64,000 nucleotides of DNA, from positions 653,047 through 717,046 of the forward strand of contig NZ_KQ483358.1 of assembly GCF_001432305.1 (NCBI RefSeq), read 5' to 3'. This DNA comes from Curvibacter sp. PAE-UM. GTDB lineage: Bacteria; Pseudomonadota; Gammaproteobacteria; Burkholderiales; Burkholderiaceae_C. The position numbers and the translations under genes were made by a program. The first letter of the stretch is position 1; each line of letters opens with the position of its first letter. The notes under the pieces are model-generated. The model made no database searches. It was given only the letters and a program-made list of their open reading frames with translations, and was not told the origin of the DNA. Below, in pieces: positions 1-11,102 of this stretch.

Positions 1-974
1 AAGGGCAGGCTGGTGGAGATGCCGTTGGGGTAGTACTCGTTCGTCGTCAGGCCTTCGGGCTCCAGGAAGATCTGGTGGCTGTCCTTGTCGGCGAAGCGGT
101 TGATCTTGTCTTCGACGCTGGGGCAATAACGCGGGCCCACGCCCTCGATCTTGCCGGTGAACATGGGGCTGCGGTCGAAGCCGGAGCGGATGATCTCGTG
201 CGTGCGCTCGTTGGTGTGGGTAATCCAGCAGGGCATCTGCTGCGGATGCATGGCCGCCTTGCCCATGAAGCTGAACACCGGCACGCTGTCGCCCACGCCG
301 CCGGGCATGCCGTCGCCCGGCTGTTCGGTGCACAGGGAGAAGTCGATGGACCGGCCGTCAATGCGCGGCGGGGTGCCAGTCTTCAGGCGACCCTGCGGCA
401 GCTTGAGTTCTTTCAGCCGGGCCGACAGGCTCACGGCCGGCGGGTCACCGGCGCGGCCGGCCGCGTAGTTGTTCAGGCCCACGTGGATCTTGCCGTCCAG
501 GAAGGTGCCGGCGGTCAACACCACGGTGCGGCTGCGGAACTTGATGCCGACCTGGGTGACGGCGCCAACCACCCGGTCGCCCTCCACCATCAGGTCGTCC
601 ACGGCCTGCTGGAACAGCCAGAGATTCGGCTGGTTTTCCAGGCGGCGGCGGATGGCGGCTTTATAAAGAATGCGGTCGGCCTGGGCGCGGGTGGCACGCA
701 CGGCCGGGCCCTTGGAGCTGTTGAGGATGCGGAACTGGATGCCGCCCTCGTCGGTGGCGATGGCCATGGCCCCGCCCAGCGCGTCCACCTCTTTCACCAG
801 GTGGCCCTTGCCGATGCCGCCGATGGAAGGGTTGCAGCTCATCTGGCCCAGGGTCTCGATGTTGTGCGTCAGCAGCAGGGTCTTGGCGCCCATGCGCGCG
901 GATGCCAGCGCGGCTTCGGTGCCGGCATGGCCGCCGCCGACGACGATGACATCGAATTCTTGTGGGTAGAGCAT
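1..974 (-). CDS. mnmG: tRNA uridine-5-carboxymethylaminomethyl modification enzyme MnmG (GidA), 3' end outside window
   Basis: FAD-binding subunit of the MnmE-MnmG complex, which installs the (carboxymethyl)aminomethyl group on U34 of certain tRNAs in the cytosol. The reverse-strand translation starts [20 protein letters not shown], with the FAD dinucleotide-binding GGGHAGTE at about residues 13-20. It continues with the family-typical [41 protein letters not shown] and [14 protein letters not shown]. About 324 codons are visible; the family is usually near 630 aa, so the C-terminal half lies to the left of the window. The ATG is at 974-972 behind a weak purine-rich stretch. Its partner mnmE lies at 36.5 kb. 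The identification is secure. Confidence 0.96.
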   Translation of the reverse strand, partial: MLYPQEFDVIVVGGGHAGTEAALASARMGAKTLLLTHNIETLGQMSCNPSIGGIGKGHLVKEVDALGGAMAIATDEGGIQFRILNSSKGPAVRATRAQADRILYKAAIRRRLENQPNLWLFQQAVDDLMVEGDRVVGAVTQVGIKFRSRTVVLTAGTFLDGKIHVGLNNYAAGRAGDPPAVSLSARLKELKLPQGRLKTGTPPRIDGRSIDFSLCTEQPGDGMPGGVGDSVPVFSFMGKAAMHPQQMPCWITHTNERTHEIIRSGFDRSPMFTGKIEGVGPRYCPSVEDKINRFADKDSHQIFLEPEGLTTNEYYPNGISTSLP

Positions 975-1225
975 GGAGGAATCCCGGTGGTCGTGCACGC
1001 GTGCTGCGCGCCCTGGGCCAAGTAGATGAAGAAGGTGAACACCCGCTTTAGGCCCGAAGACCGCATTTTAACGGGCGGGCCCGTTTTGTGTGCGTTCCCG
1101 TCAGGCGGCGCACCGCATGCCGCTCGATGCGGGAACGGCATGGACTCACAAGCAGACCGCCTTGGACAGCGCGTCCCCCACGGCTTAAGCTGGCGGCACC
1201 CGCAACCCCCAGAGGTGAGAGACCG

Positions 1226-2518
1226 ATGACAACCACTGCCAGCCCGCACGCCCTGCCCTCCTACCTGCAGGCCGACCACCTCGGCCCCTGGGGCACCTAT
1301 CTGCAACAGGTCGACCGGGTGACGCCCTACCTCGGCCCGCTGGCACGCTGGGTCGAAACGCTCAAGCGGCCCAAGCGCTGCCTCATCGTGGACGTGCCCA
1401 TCCTTCTGGACAACGGCACCATCGCGCACTTCGAAGGCTACCGCGTGCAGCACAACACCTCGCGCGGACCGGGCAAGGGCGGCGTGCGCTTTCACCAGGA
1501 CGTGACGCTGTCGGAGGTGATGGCCCTGTCGGCCTGGATGTCGGTGAAGAACGCAGCGGTCAACGTGCCCTACGGCGGCGCCAAGGGCGGGGTGCGCGTG
1601 AATCCCAAGACACTTTCCCTCGGTGAACTGGAGCGCGTCACGCGGCGCTACACCAGCGAGATCGGCATCATCATCGGCCCGAGCAAGGACATCCCGGCCC
1701 CGGATGTCAACACCAACGAACAGATCATGGCCTGGATGATGGACACCTACTCCATGAACGTCGGCGAGACGGCCACCGGCGTCGTCACCGGCAAGCCCCT
1801 GGCGCTGGGCGGCTCGCTCGGGCGGCGCGATGCCACGGGGCGCGGTGTGTACACCGTGGGCGTGGAGGCGGCGCATCAGATCGGCCTGAAGATCGCGGGC
1901 GCGCGTGTGGCCGTGCAAGGCTTTGGCAATGTGGGCAGCGTCTCGGCGAGGCTGTTTGCCGAAGCGGGCGCCCGCATCGTGGCGGTGCAGGACCACGCCG
2001 GCACCATCTACCGCGAAGCGGGGCTGGACCTGGCCGCCCTGGCCGAGCACGTGCGGCTCACCGGCAGTGTGACCGGCTTTGCATCCGCCGAGCCGCTGGC
2101 CTCCGCGGCCTTCTGGCAAGTCCCCTGCGACATCCTGATCCCGGCCGCGCTCGAAGGCCAGATCACGGCGGCCAATGCCGGGCTGATCACCGCCCGCATG
2201 GTGATCGAGGGCGCCAACGGCCCCACCACACCCGAGGCCGACGACATCCTGCAGGAGCGCGGGGTGCTGGTGGTGCCCGACGTGATTGCCAACGCGGGTG
2301 GTGTGACGGTGAGCTACTTCGAATGGGTGCAGGATTTCTCCAGCTTCTTCTGGAGCGAGGACGAGATCAACGCACGACTGGTGCGCATCATGAAAGAAGC
2401 CTTCGCCGTCATCTGGCAGGTGGCGCAGGACAACCGCGTGAGCCTGCGCACGGCCACCTTCATCGTGGCCTGCAAGCGCATCCTGCACGCACGCGAAATG
2501 CGCGGGCTCTATCCCTGA
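1226..2518 (+). CDS. gdhA: Glu/Leu/Phe/Val-family glutamate dehydrogenase
   Basis: Cytosolic oxidoreductase interconverting glutamate and 2-oxoglutarate plus ammonium; 430 aa, normal for the hexameric short GDH family. Substrate-binding lysines occur in [11 protein letters not shown] (K84) and in [20 protein letters not shown] (K108 and catalytic K120). The catalytic Asp is in PAPDVNT (D160), and the Rossmann GFGNVG motif lies near residues 232-237. The ATG at 1226 follows a purine-rich AGAGGTGAGAG and opens [14 protein letters not shown]; an in-frame upstream extension lacks family resemblance. The coenzyme cannot be settled by eye, though homologous burkholderial enzymes are usually called NAD-dependent. 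A Cys-cluster gene follows 2 bp after the stop. Confidence 0.93.
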   Translation: MTTTASPHALPSYLQADHLGPWGTYLQQVDRVTPYLGPLARWVETLKRPKRCLIVDVPILLDNGTIAHFEGYRVQHNTSRGPGKGGVRFHQDVTLSEVMALSAWMSVKNAAVNVPYGGAKGGVRVNPKTLSLGELERVTRRYTSEIGIIIGPSKDIPAPDVNTNEQIMAWMMDTYSMNVGETATGVVTGKPLALGGSLGRRDATGRGVYTVGVEAAHQIGLKIAGARVAVQGFGNVGSVSARLFAEAGARIVAVQDHAGTIYREAGLDLAALAEHVRLTGSVTGFASAEPLASAAFWQVPCDILIPAALEGQITAANAGLITARMVIEGANGPTTPEADDILQERGVLVVPDVIANAGGVTVSYFEWVQDFSSFFWSEDEINARLVRIMKEAFAVIWQVAQDNRVSLRTATFIVACKRILHAREMRGLYP

Positions 2519-2520
2519 GA

Positions 2521-2787
2521 ATGGAGGGCATGAACTGCCGCCCAGGCTGCGCTGCCTGCTGCATCGCGCCCTCCATCTCCAGCCCCATCCCCGGCATGCC
2601 GCAGGGTAAACCTGCCGGCATGCGCTGCGTGCAGCTGGACGCGGCGGGCCGCTGCCTGATCTTCGGCCGGCCTGAACGGCCGGCGGTCTGCAGCAGTCTG
2701 GCGCCCTCGCCAGCCATGTGCGGCGACTCAGCCGAACAGGCCATGCACTATCTGCAGAAGCTTGAAAAAGAAACCGCGCCGACCTGA
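2521..2787 (+). CDS. YkgJ-like cysteine-cluster protein
   Basis: Small protein of 88 aa starting [20 protein letters not shown]. The N-terminal C-x3-C-x2-CC arrangement, plus later Cys in [21 protein letters not shown] and AMCGDS, fits the YkgJ / zinc- or iron-cluster family (formerly UPF0153), whose biochemical role is not established. It begins 2 bp after the gdhA stop, so the two are probably co-transcribed. The ATG at 2521 and a second ATG at 2530 are both possible starts. Its 3' end lies inside a hairpin that looks like the terminator of the opposing aldehyde dehydrogenase gene. Confidence 0.8.
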   Translation: MEGMNCRPGCAACCIAPSISSPIPGMPQGKPAGMRCVQLDAAGRCLIFGRPERPAVCSSLAPSPAMCGDSAEQAMHYLQKLEKETAPT

Positions 2788-2803
2788 AACAGGCGGGCGC
2801 GGT
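2764..2803 (-). terminator. Rho-independent terminator for the aldehyde dehydrogenase operon
   Basis: Read on the minus strand, ACCGCGCC (2803-2796) and GGCGCGGT (2780-2773) form an 8-bp GC-rich stem. CCTG and CAGG extend the inner part of the hairpin, and a T-rich tail (TTCTTTTT) runs to about 2764. It lies downstream of the minus-strand ALDH gene and overlaps the last codons of the opposing YkgJ-like gene. Confidence 0.7.
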
Positions 2804-2845
2804 CGAGTCGAAGAAGCTTCTTGTTGTTCTTCGGTCTTGTTCTTC

Positions 2846-4300
2846 TTAGAACGGGTAATGACGCGGCGTGGTCTGCAGCGTGATCCAGCGCAGTTCGGTG
2901 AACTCATGGATGCCGGCCTTGCCGCCGAAACGGCCGATGCCCGAACCCTTGACGCCGCCAAAGGGCATCTGAGCTTCGTCGTGCACGGTGGGGCCGTTGA
3001 CGTGGCAGATGCCGGAGTCGATACGGCGCGCCACGTTGAAGGCACGGGCGATGTCGCCGCCGAAGACCGCGGCGGAGAGGCCGTACTCGTTGTCGTTGGC
3101 GCAGGCCACGGCTTCTTCGACACCGTTGACGCGCACGATGGGTTTCACAGGGCCGAAGCTCTCCTCGTGGTAGATCTTCATGGCCGGGGTCACGTGGTCC
3201 AGCACGGTGGCGGGCATCAGCGTGGTGGTGGCCTTGCCGCCGCACAGCAGCTTGGCGCCCTTGGCCAGCGCGTCGTCGATCAGCGCATTGCAGTGCTCCA
3301 CCGTGTTCATGCCGATCACCGAGCCCAGCACCACCGGCTCGGGTTTGCGCGGGTCGCCCAGCGGCAGCGCCTTGGCCTTCTCGACGAACTTCTTCACGAA
3401 GGCGTCGGCAATCTTGTTGTCCACGATGATGCGCTCGGTGCTCATGCAGATCTGGCCGCTGTTGGCGAAGCAGCCGAAGGCCGCGCCGTTGACGGCGTCG
3501 TCGATGTCGGCGTCATCCAGGATGACCATGGGGGCCTTGCCGCCCAGCTCCAGCACCACGGGCTTGAGGTACTTGGCGCAGGTCATGGCGATGATCCTGC
3601 CCACCTTGGTCGAACCCGTGAAGTTCACACGACGCACGGCCGGATGCGCCACCATGGCCTCCACCACGGCGCCGGCGTCGGCCGGGGCGTTGGTGATGTA
3701 GTTCACGACGCCGGGCGGGAAACCCGCGTCCAGGAAAGCCTCGATGATGAGCTGGTGGGTGCGCGGGCAGTTCTCCGAGCCCTTCATCACCACGGTGTTG
3801 CCACAGGCCAGGGGCACGCAGATGGCGCGCACCCCCAGGATGACGGGCGCGTTCCACGGTGCGATGCCCAGCACCACACCGGCGGGCTGGCGCACGGCCA
3901 TGGCCAGCGAGCCCGGCACGTCCGAGGGGATCACCTCGCCGGCCACCTGGGTGGTCAGCGCGGCGGCCTCGCGGATCATGCCGGCCGCCAGGAAGACGTT
4001 GAAGCCGGCCCAGCTGCCCGCTGCGCCGGTCTCGGCCGCCACGGCCTCGATGAACTGCGGCGTCTTGGCCTCCAACGCATCGGCGGCCTTGAGCAGCAGC
4101 ATGCGGCGCTCGCTGGGGCCGGTCTGGCTCCAGGTCTTGAAAGCCTCGGCGGCGGCCTCGACGGCCATCACGGCATCGGCCGGCGAGGCGGCGGGGGCAC
4201 GCGAGGCCACGCTGCCATCGAGGGGATTGCGGCGCTCGAAGGTGGCGCCGCGCTCGGCCGTGACTTTCAGGCCGTTGATGAGCATGGACATGTCGGACAT
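2846..4300 (-). CDS. NAD(P)+-dependent aldehyde dehydrogenase, vanillin/salicylaldehyde dehydrogenase-like
   Basis: 484-aa class I/II-type aldehyde dehydrogenase that oxidises an aldehyde to its acid. The cofactor-site APWNAPV (N150) and K173 in VVMKGSE are present, as are the general base in LELGGKAP (E251) and the catalytic Cys in NSGQICMSTER (C285). The C-terminal FGGVKGSGIGRFGGK is typical. Overall style (HLPR-like, GGKAPMVILDDADID, CHVNGPTVHDEAQMPFGG) resembles aromatic-aldehyde dehydrogenases of the vanillin/salicylaldehyde group; the exact substrate is inferred, not shown. AAGGAGA precedes the ATG. It is the last gene of a leftward run with an ABC importer whose cargo it may oxidise. 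Confidence 0.88.
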   Translation of the reverse strand: MSDMSMLINGLKVTAERGATFERRNPLDGSVASRAPAASPADAVMAVEAAAEAFKTWSQTGPSERRMLLLKAADALEAKTPQFIEAVAAETGAAGSWAGFNVFLAAGMIREAAALTTQVAGEVIPSDVPGSLAMAVRQPAGVVLGIAPWNAPVILGVRAICVPLACGNTVVMKGSENCPRTHQLIIEAFLDAGFPPGVVNYITNAPADAGAVVEAMVAHPAVRRVNFTGSTKVGRIIAMTCAKYLKPVVLELGGKAPMVILDDADIDDAVNGAAFGCFANSGQICMSTERIIVDNKIADAFVKKFVEKAKALPLGDPRKPEPVVLGSVIGMNTVEHCNALIDDALAKGAKLLCGGKATTTLMPATVLDHVTPAMKIYHEESFGPVKPIVRVNGVEEAVACANDNEYGLSAAVFGGDIARAFNVARRIDSGICHVNGPTVHDEAQMPFGGVKGSGIGRFGGKAGIHEFTELRWITLQTTPRHYPF

Positions 4301-4327
4301 GGTTTTCTCCTTGAGGAAATCGATTCG

Positions 4328-5929
<1,602 letters not shown>

Positions 5930-5937
<8 letters not shown>

Positions 5938-6958
5938 AATGGCTCTCCTTCTCGCGGCGCTTGACGCGCTGCTTCTCGCGTTCCTTCTCGCCACTCAACT
6001 CGCTGCGGATATCGCGCGCCCACGCACGGCTGTCGTTCCACCAGTCCTTGAACGTGGCCCAGCGCAGCGAGGCCAGGCCGCCCGGCAGGTAAAGCACGCA
6101 CAGGATGAGCAGCAGGCCCAGCGACATCAAATAGATCTGCGGGAACTGCAGGCGCAGCGACTCGGCCAGCACGCTGAAGATGATGGCGGCCAGCAAGGGG
6201 CCCCAGAGCGTGAGCACGCCGCCGATCAGGGTGATCAGCACGGTCTGGAAACCGATGAAGGGGTTGAAGACCGTGTGCGGGTCGATATAGGTCCAGCGCA
6301 CCGCCATGGCCGCGCCCACGGCGCCGGCAAAGGCAGCGGTGATGGCAAAACCCGCGATCTTGACCAGGCGCGTGTTCACGCCCAGGGTCTGGGCCCGCTG
6401 CTCATCCGCGCCGATGCCCATGAGGGCCAGGCCGAAACGCGTGCGCCGCACCACGATGGAAGTGGCCACCGCCAGCAGGGCCAGGGCCAGCATGGTGAGG
6501 TAGATGGTGTCGCGCTCGGGCACCACGGTGAGCACGCGCCCCACGGTGCCGGTGACCGTCTTCTCGAAATAGGTCACGGCGTGCAGGATGAGCTCGGTCA
6601 TGCCGAAGGTCAGCACGGCGAAGTAGGTGCCGCGCAGGTGCAGCACGGCCGCGCCCATGACAATGGCCACCAGCACGGCGATGCCCGCGCCGATGGCAAT
6701 GGTCTCGACCCAGCTGAACTGGCCCAGCAGGATGGCACTGGTGTAGGCCCCGATGCCGAAGAAGGCCGAGGTGGCCAGGGACAGGTAACGCGTGCTGCCG
6801 CAGAACAGGCCCCAGCTGGAGGACAGGGCCACGTACATCAGGCAGGTCAGCGCCATGGAGACCACGAACTCGCTGGCGTAGAAAGGCAGGGCCAGGCACC
6901 AGCCAGCAAAGGCCAGCAGCACCAGCAGGTCGCGGATGAGGAATTGACGGGAAGTCAT
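5930..6958 (-). CDS. Branched-chain-type ABC transporter permease, LivM-like
   Basis: 342-aa inner-membrane permease with about 8-10 hydrophobic helices and the LivM signatures GLFCGSTRYLSLATSAFFGI and LRGTYFAVLTFGMTELI. The cytoplasmic coupling region is GIGADEQRAQTLGVNT. After the last membrane helix comes a highly charged C-terminal tail (SELSGEKEREKQRVKRREKE) not typical of every LivM. The start overlaps the livH stop by ATGA and the end overlaps livG. With livH it would form the transmembrane channel. Confidence 0.88.
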
Positions 6959-7845
6959 GCCTTGCGTCCTTTACGGGCAAACAGGCCTTCAGGACGCAGG
7001 AGCAGCACGGCGATGAACACCGCGTAGGACAGCAGGGCCTTGAGCGAGGGGTTGGTGAAGTGCATGCCCAGGGCCTCGATCACACCCAGGAAGAGGCCGC
7101 CGAGCAGCGCGCCGCTCATGCTGCCGAAACCGCCCAGGGTGATGACGATCAGCGCCGTCACGGTATAGGGCTGGCCCATATAGGGGGTGATGGTGTAGGC
7201 CATGGACAGCAGCGCGCCGGCGATGCCCGAGAGGCCCAGGCCGATGCCGAACATCAGCGGGTGCAGGCGTTTGGTGTCGATGCCCATGAGCTGCGCGCCG
7301 ATGGGCGACTGCATGAGGGCGCGCACGCCCTTGCCCAGCAGCGTCATGCGCAAGAGCACGATGAGCGCACCGGAGAAAAGCAGGGCCAGGAAAAAGACCA
7401 GCAGCTTGTTGGCGGCGAACTGCACTTCGCCGAACTTCACGGGTTCGGTCAGGTAGTCGTAGCCGCGCAGGTCGCCGCCCCAGAGCCAGGACACGAAGTT
7501 CTGCACCAGGAACATCAGGCCGAAAGCCACCATGAGGCCACGTGCCTCGAACACGTCAAGGTTGGGCGAAGTGGCGGTGAGGCGGCGGAAGCACAGGAAG
7601 TGCAAGACGACACCGAGCACCATCAGCACCAGGAAGGCCACTGGCACCATCAGCAGCGGCGAGATGCCGAACTGCGTCTGGACCAGCCAGGTCAGGTAGG
7701 CGCCGACCATGAGGAACTCGCCGTGGGCGATGTTGAGGATGCGCATCAGGCCGTACTGGAGGTTGAGCCCCAGGGCGACCAGCGCATAGATGCCCCCGGT
7801 GATGAGACCGGAGGCGATCAGTTCGAGCCAGGCAGTAATAGACAT
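6955..7845 (-). CDS. Branched-chain-type ABC transporter permease, LivH-like
   Basis: 296-aa inner-membrane permease. The start MSITAWLELIASGLITGGIY and the motif GLNLQYGLMRILNIAHGEFL are classic for LivH. EAA-like GVRALMQSPIGAQLMGIDTKRL and VITLGGFGSMSGALLGGLFLG follow. The ATG at 7845 is preferred to an ATG 57 bp upstream because the upstream segment (Arg/Gly-rich) does not match the family. An 87-bp gap separates it from the substrate-binding protein gene, so all five transport genes are probably one transcript. Confidence 0.88.
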   Translation of the reverse strand: MSITAWLELIASGLITGGIYALVALGLNLQYGLMRILNIAHGEFLMVGAYLTWLVQTQFGISPLLMVPVAFLVLMVLGVVLHFLCFRRLTATSPNLDVFEARGLMVAFGLMFLVQNFVSWLWGGDLRGYDYLTEPVKFGEVQFAANKLLVFFLALLFSGALIVLLRMTLLGKGVRALMQSPIGAQLMGIDTKRLHPLMFGIGLGLSGIAGALLSMAYTITPYMGQPYTVTALIVITLGGFGSMSGALLGGLFLGVIEALGMHFTNPSLKALLSYAVFIAVLLLRPEGLFARKGRKA

Positions 7846-7932
7846 GTTGAGAAGGTTCCGCCCACCCCTGCCTGAGCAGAAGCGGGCGGAAAAAGGGAAC
7901 AAGGACGGATCAGAGACCCGTCAGGAAAGAAA

Positions 7933-9123
7933 TCACCACGCCGGTTTCGGGGCCAGCTTGGCGGTGGCGACCTTCTGCGGCCACACCACCTCGAACTCAC
8001 CCTTTTGCCACTGGCCTACGGTGCCCGGGGTGCCCACGTTCTCGCTGCCGACGAACTTGATGTCGCCCAGGATGGTCTTGTGCGTGGTGTTGGCCACGTA
8101 GTCGCGGATAGCCTTGCGGTCCAGGCCATGCGTCTTCACGGCGTTGGTCAGGATCTCCAGGCCGGCCCAGGTGGCGCCGCTGGCCCAGCGGTCGGGTTCC
8201 TTGCCGCCGAACTTCTTGGTGTGCGCGTCGAAGTAGGCCTTGGCGCCGGGGCTGGTCTTGCCGTTCCAGGAACCCATACCCAGCACGCCTTCGGCACCGG
8301 CCGGGGTCATGACGTTGCGGTAGAGCTGGAAGGCGGTGCCGACCGAGGCGTAGAAGTACTTGGGGTTGAAGCCGATTTCCTTGGCCTGCTTGCTGGCCAG
8401 GATGGTGTCGGGCGGGTAGGTGAAGCCGACGAAGGCGTCGGGGTTCTTGTCCTTCATGGAGCGCAGCACCGGCGACAGGTCCTTGACGCCACCAGGGTAG
8501 CTCTTGTCTTCCACCATCTGGATACCGCTGCCCTGCAGCGCCACTTTCAGCGCGGCGTAGTTCTCCAGGCCGAACAGGTCGTCCACGTAGATCACGGCGA
8601 TGGTCTTGACGCCATTGGCCTTGAGCATGTCGACCAGGGCTTCCGTCATCGGCTTGGGCTGCTGCAGCAAGAGGAAGAAGTAGGGCAGCTTCATCTCGAT
8701 CAGGCGCTTGGACAGGGCCGTGGGCGCCAGGAAGGGATAACCGAAACGGTTGGCCAGCGGGGCTACCGCGAAGTTGGCGTTGGAACCCCAGGGCGGCAGC
8801 ACCAGGTCGACCTTGTCGGAACCCATGAGCTTTTCATAGGAACGCACGCAGGTCTCGATATCGCTGCGGTCGTCGGAGCTGATCAGCTCGATCGGGCGCT
8901 TCTCGCCCTTGACGTTGAGGCCGCCGGCCGCGTTCTGCTGCTCGGCCCAGAGCAGGTAGTTGGGCTCCTGGCTGACCTGGGCGCCGCCGGTCCACGGGCC
9001 GGTGCGGGCCATGGCATAACCCACACGCACCGGCGCGGCTGCGAACAGGTGCGGGGCAAAGGTGGCGGCACCGACAGCAGCGGCAGTGCCTTTGAGCAGG
9101 GTACGTTTTGTTTGTTGAACCAT
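7933..9123 (-). CDS. Periplasmic amino-acid/aromatic-type ABC transporter substrate-binding protein
   Basis: 396-aa secreted binding protein of the type 1 periplasmic fold (Peripla_BP_6). The N-terminus MVQQTKRTLLKGTAAAVGAA followed by FAPHLFAA is a signal sequence with a KR/TLL n-region; it lacks a full twin-Arg. The mature part begins PVRVGYAMARTGPWTGGAQV, the usual ligand-loop start, and includes GGLNVKGEKRPIEL and SDDRSDIETCVRSYEKL. It is first in the leftward operon, 173 bp from the divergent AraC-type regulator. It should capture the cargo of the Liv-like importer; the cargo is unknown. Confidence 0.88.
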   Translation of the reverse strand: MVQQTKRTLLKGTAAAVGAATFAPHLFAAAPVRVGYAMARTGPWTGGAQVSQEPNYLLWAEQQNAAGGLNVKGEKRPIELISSDDRSDIETCVRSYEKLMGSDKVDLVLPPWGSNANFAVAPLANRFGYPFLAPTALSKRLIEMKLPYFFLLLQQPKPMTEALVDMLKANGVKTIAVIYVDDLFGLENYAALKVALQGSGIQMVEDKSYPGGVKDLSPVLRSMKDKNPDAFVGFTYPPDTILASKQAKEIGFNPKYFYASVGTAFQLYRNVMTPAGAEGVLGMGSWNGKTSPGAKAYFDAHTKKFGGKEPDRWASGATWAGLEILTNAVKTHGLDRKAIRDYVANTTHKTILGDIKFVGSENVGTPGTVGQWQKGEFEVVWPQKVATAKLAPKPAW

Positions 9124-9296
9124 GGTTGTCTCCGTTGGATTTGCTTTTCAGGATCGCACAGCAATACTAGAAAGCCCGACGGCTTGCGGCTTTGCTGAAC
9201 GTGCACAAAGTAGTTGACGGTTCATGCAAGAGCACCAGGGTTAACCCTAGCGTCGGGTTTGTCCCGGGGCAGTGATGCGCCGATAATCCGGCCAAC

Positions 9297-10250
9297 ATGA
9301 CCCACGCCACGGCCGTCACCACCGACGATTACGCACCCGCCGACCGCGCGCCGGTCTGGCGCGACTGGGTCTGGAAGCAGTTCGGCGGCCTGGAATCCGA
9401 CCTGTACGGCGACACCGACTTCGACGGCCACATCGCCTCGGCCCGCGCCGGCGACCTCATCCTCACCAAACTCGAAGCCAACCGCCACCGCGTGGTGCGC
9501 ACCCGCGACATGGTGCGCGCCAGCGAAGAGGGTTACCTCAAGATTGTCGCGCCCATGAAAGGCTCGGCGGGCGTGGAGCAGATGGGCCGCCAGGCCTGGG
9601 TGACCCCGGGCGCCTGGACCATCTACGACACCACCGGCAGCTACTCGGTGGCCAACCCCGAGCGGGTGGAGCACCTGATCGTCATGCTGCCCAAGGCCCA
9701 GATGATCGAGCGCGGCCTGCGCCTGGAGAACCTGATGGCGCGGCCCGTGGGCGGCGCCAGCGGCATCGCGCGTGTGGCGCTGTCCACCATGCGCAGCACC
9801 TTCCAGGAGCTGCCGCACATGAGTGCCGATGCCGCGCGTGGTGCCGGCGAGCTGATCGCCCAGCTGGTGCGCCTGTCCCTGATCGAACTCTCGGGCCAGG
9901 AAACCCAGCTGACCCAGCGCGAGGCGCTGAAAGACCGCATCCGCGGCTACGTGGCCCTGCACCTGCGCGACCCCGACCTGACGGTGGACCAGATCGCCGT
10001 GGCCCTGAATTGCAGCAAGCGCCATCTCTACAACGCCTTCACCGACGAAGACCAGACCCTGGCCAGCTACATCCAGGGCCTGCGCCTGGAGGCCTGCATC
10101 CGCGAACTGCAGCACCCCATGGCGCAGACGCGCCCGATCACCGACATCGCCCTGTCCTGGGGCTTCAACAGCCCCTCGCACTTCAGCCGTGTGTTCCGCG
10201 AACACACGGGCAAGAGCCCCAGCGAATTCCGCGCCGCGTCGCCCACGTGA
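9297..10250 (+). CDS. AraC-family transcriptional regulator (FeaR-like)
   Basis: 317-aa DNA-binding regulator. The N-terminal about 200 residues resemble the AraC-binding-like sensor domain found in FeaR-type proteins. The C-terminal double helix-turn-helix spans about residues 215-317, with NCSKRHLYNAF in the first HTH and ITDIALSWGFNSPSHFSRVFREHTGKSP as the AraC signature. It is transcribed divergently from the ABC-importer/ALDH operon across a 173-bp spacer, so it very likely controls that operon. FeaR-type regulators of other bacteria switch on aromatic-amine/aldehyde oxidation genes, consistent with the ALDH. The ATG is followed by a second possible reading of the start only further in; 9297 keeps the full sensor domain. 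Confidence 0.85.
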   Translation: MTHATAVTTDDYAPADRAPVWRDWVWKQFGGLESDLYGDTDFDGHIASARAGDLILTKLEANRHRVVRTRDMVRASEEGYLKIVAPMKGSAGVEQMGRQAWVTPGAWTIYDTTGSYSVANPERVEHLIVMLPKAQMIERGLRLENLMARPVGGASGIARVALSTMRSTFQELPHMSADAARGAGELIAQLVRLSLIELSGQETQLTQREALKDRIRGYVALHLRDPDLTVDQIAVALNCSKRHLYNAFTDEDQTLASYIQGLRLEACIRELQHPMAQTRPITDIALSWGFNSPSHFSRVFREHTGKSPSEFRAASPT

Positions 10251-10328
10251 CCCCGCAGCGTTGATCGTTGCGCCGGCATGGTGGACAGTGCGGAATCATC
10301 AGCACACGTATCTGGAACAGGAGCCGTC

Positions 10329-11084
10329 ATGCACATCCCCTCCCTGAAAGAAGTCGTCAGCGAACAGGAATGGCAGCTGCGCTGCGACCTCGCCGCCGCC
10401 TACCGCCTGGTGGCGGCCTACGGCTGGAGCGACCTGGTCTTCACGCACATCAGTGCGCGCATTCCCGGGCCCGAGCACCACTTCCTGATCAATCCCTACG
10501 GCCTGATGTTCGACGAGATCACAGCCTCCAGCCTGGTGCGCGTGGACCAGGACTGCAACAAGCTCAGCGACTCGCCCTTCCCCGTCAACCCGGCCGGTTT
10601 CGTGATCCACAGCGCCATCCACGCCGTGCGCGAGGACGCCGGCTGTGTGCTGCACACGCACTCACGCGCCGGCGTGGCGGTCAGCGCGCAGAAGTGCGGC
10701 GTGCTGCCGATCAGCCAGCAGTCGACCTTCGTGCTGGGCTCACTCGGTTATCACGCCTACGAAGGCGTGGCCCTGCGCGACGAAGAGAAACCGCGCCTGC
10801 AGGCCGACCTGGGCACGGCCAACTACCTGATGCTGCGCAACCACGGCCTGCTGACCGTGGGCAAGACCATCGCCGAGGCCTTCCTCAACATGTACATCTT
10901 CGAGAACACCTGCCGCATCCAGCTCGACGCGCAGGCCGGCGGCGAACTGGTGCACGTGAACCCGAAAATCCTCGAAGGCATTGCCGGTGTGATGAAAACC
11001 GCCACCGCCGGCCAGGGCGCCAACCTGGCCTGGCCCGCGCTGCTGCGCAAGGCCGAGCGCCTGGACCCCGGCTACAAGACCTGA
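10329..11084 (+). CDS. Class II aldolase/adducin-family protein
   Basis: 251-aa cytosolic protein of the class II aldolase/adducin fold, in which His residues bind a divalent metal. Family motifs include AAAYRLVAAYGWSDLVFTHIS, FLINPYGLMFDEITAS, VLHTHSRAGVAVSA (metal-site HxH) and LMLRNHGLLTVGKTIAEAF. The group that includes this protein usually lacks an assigned substrate; L-fuculose-phosphate aldolase and decarboxylase activities occur in relatives. The ATG at 10329 follows CAGGAG with good spacing; an ATG 51 bp upstream lacks a comparable site. It follows the AraC regulator by 78 bp and may be its co-transcribed partner. Confidence 0.85.
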   Translation: MHIPSLKEVVSEQEWQLRCDLAAAYRLVAAYGWSDLVFTHISARIPGPEHHFLINPYGLMFDEITASSLVRVDQDCNKLSDSPFPVNPAGFVIHSAIHAVREDAGCVLHTHSRAGVAVSAQKCGVLPISQQSTFVLGSLGYHAYEGVALRDEEKPRLQADLGTANYLMLRNHGLLTVGKTIAEAFLNMYIFENTCRIQLDAQAGGELVHVNPKILEGIAGVMKTATAGQGANLAWPALLRKAERLDPGYKT

Positions 11085-11102
11085 ACGCTCAGTGCGAGCC
11101 CG

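Noticed and set aside
1066..1090. AACGGG-CGGG-CCCGTT hairpin followed by TTTTG
   Set aside because: It looks like a terminator but lies between two divergent genes with nothing to terminate; it may be an operator or chance.
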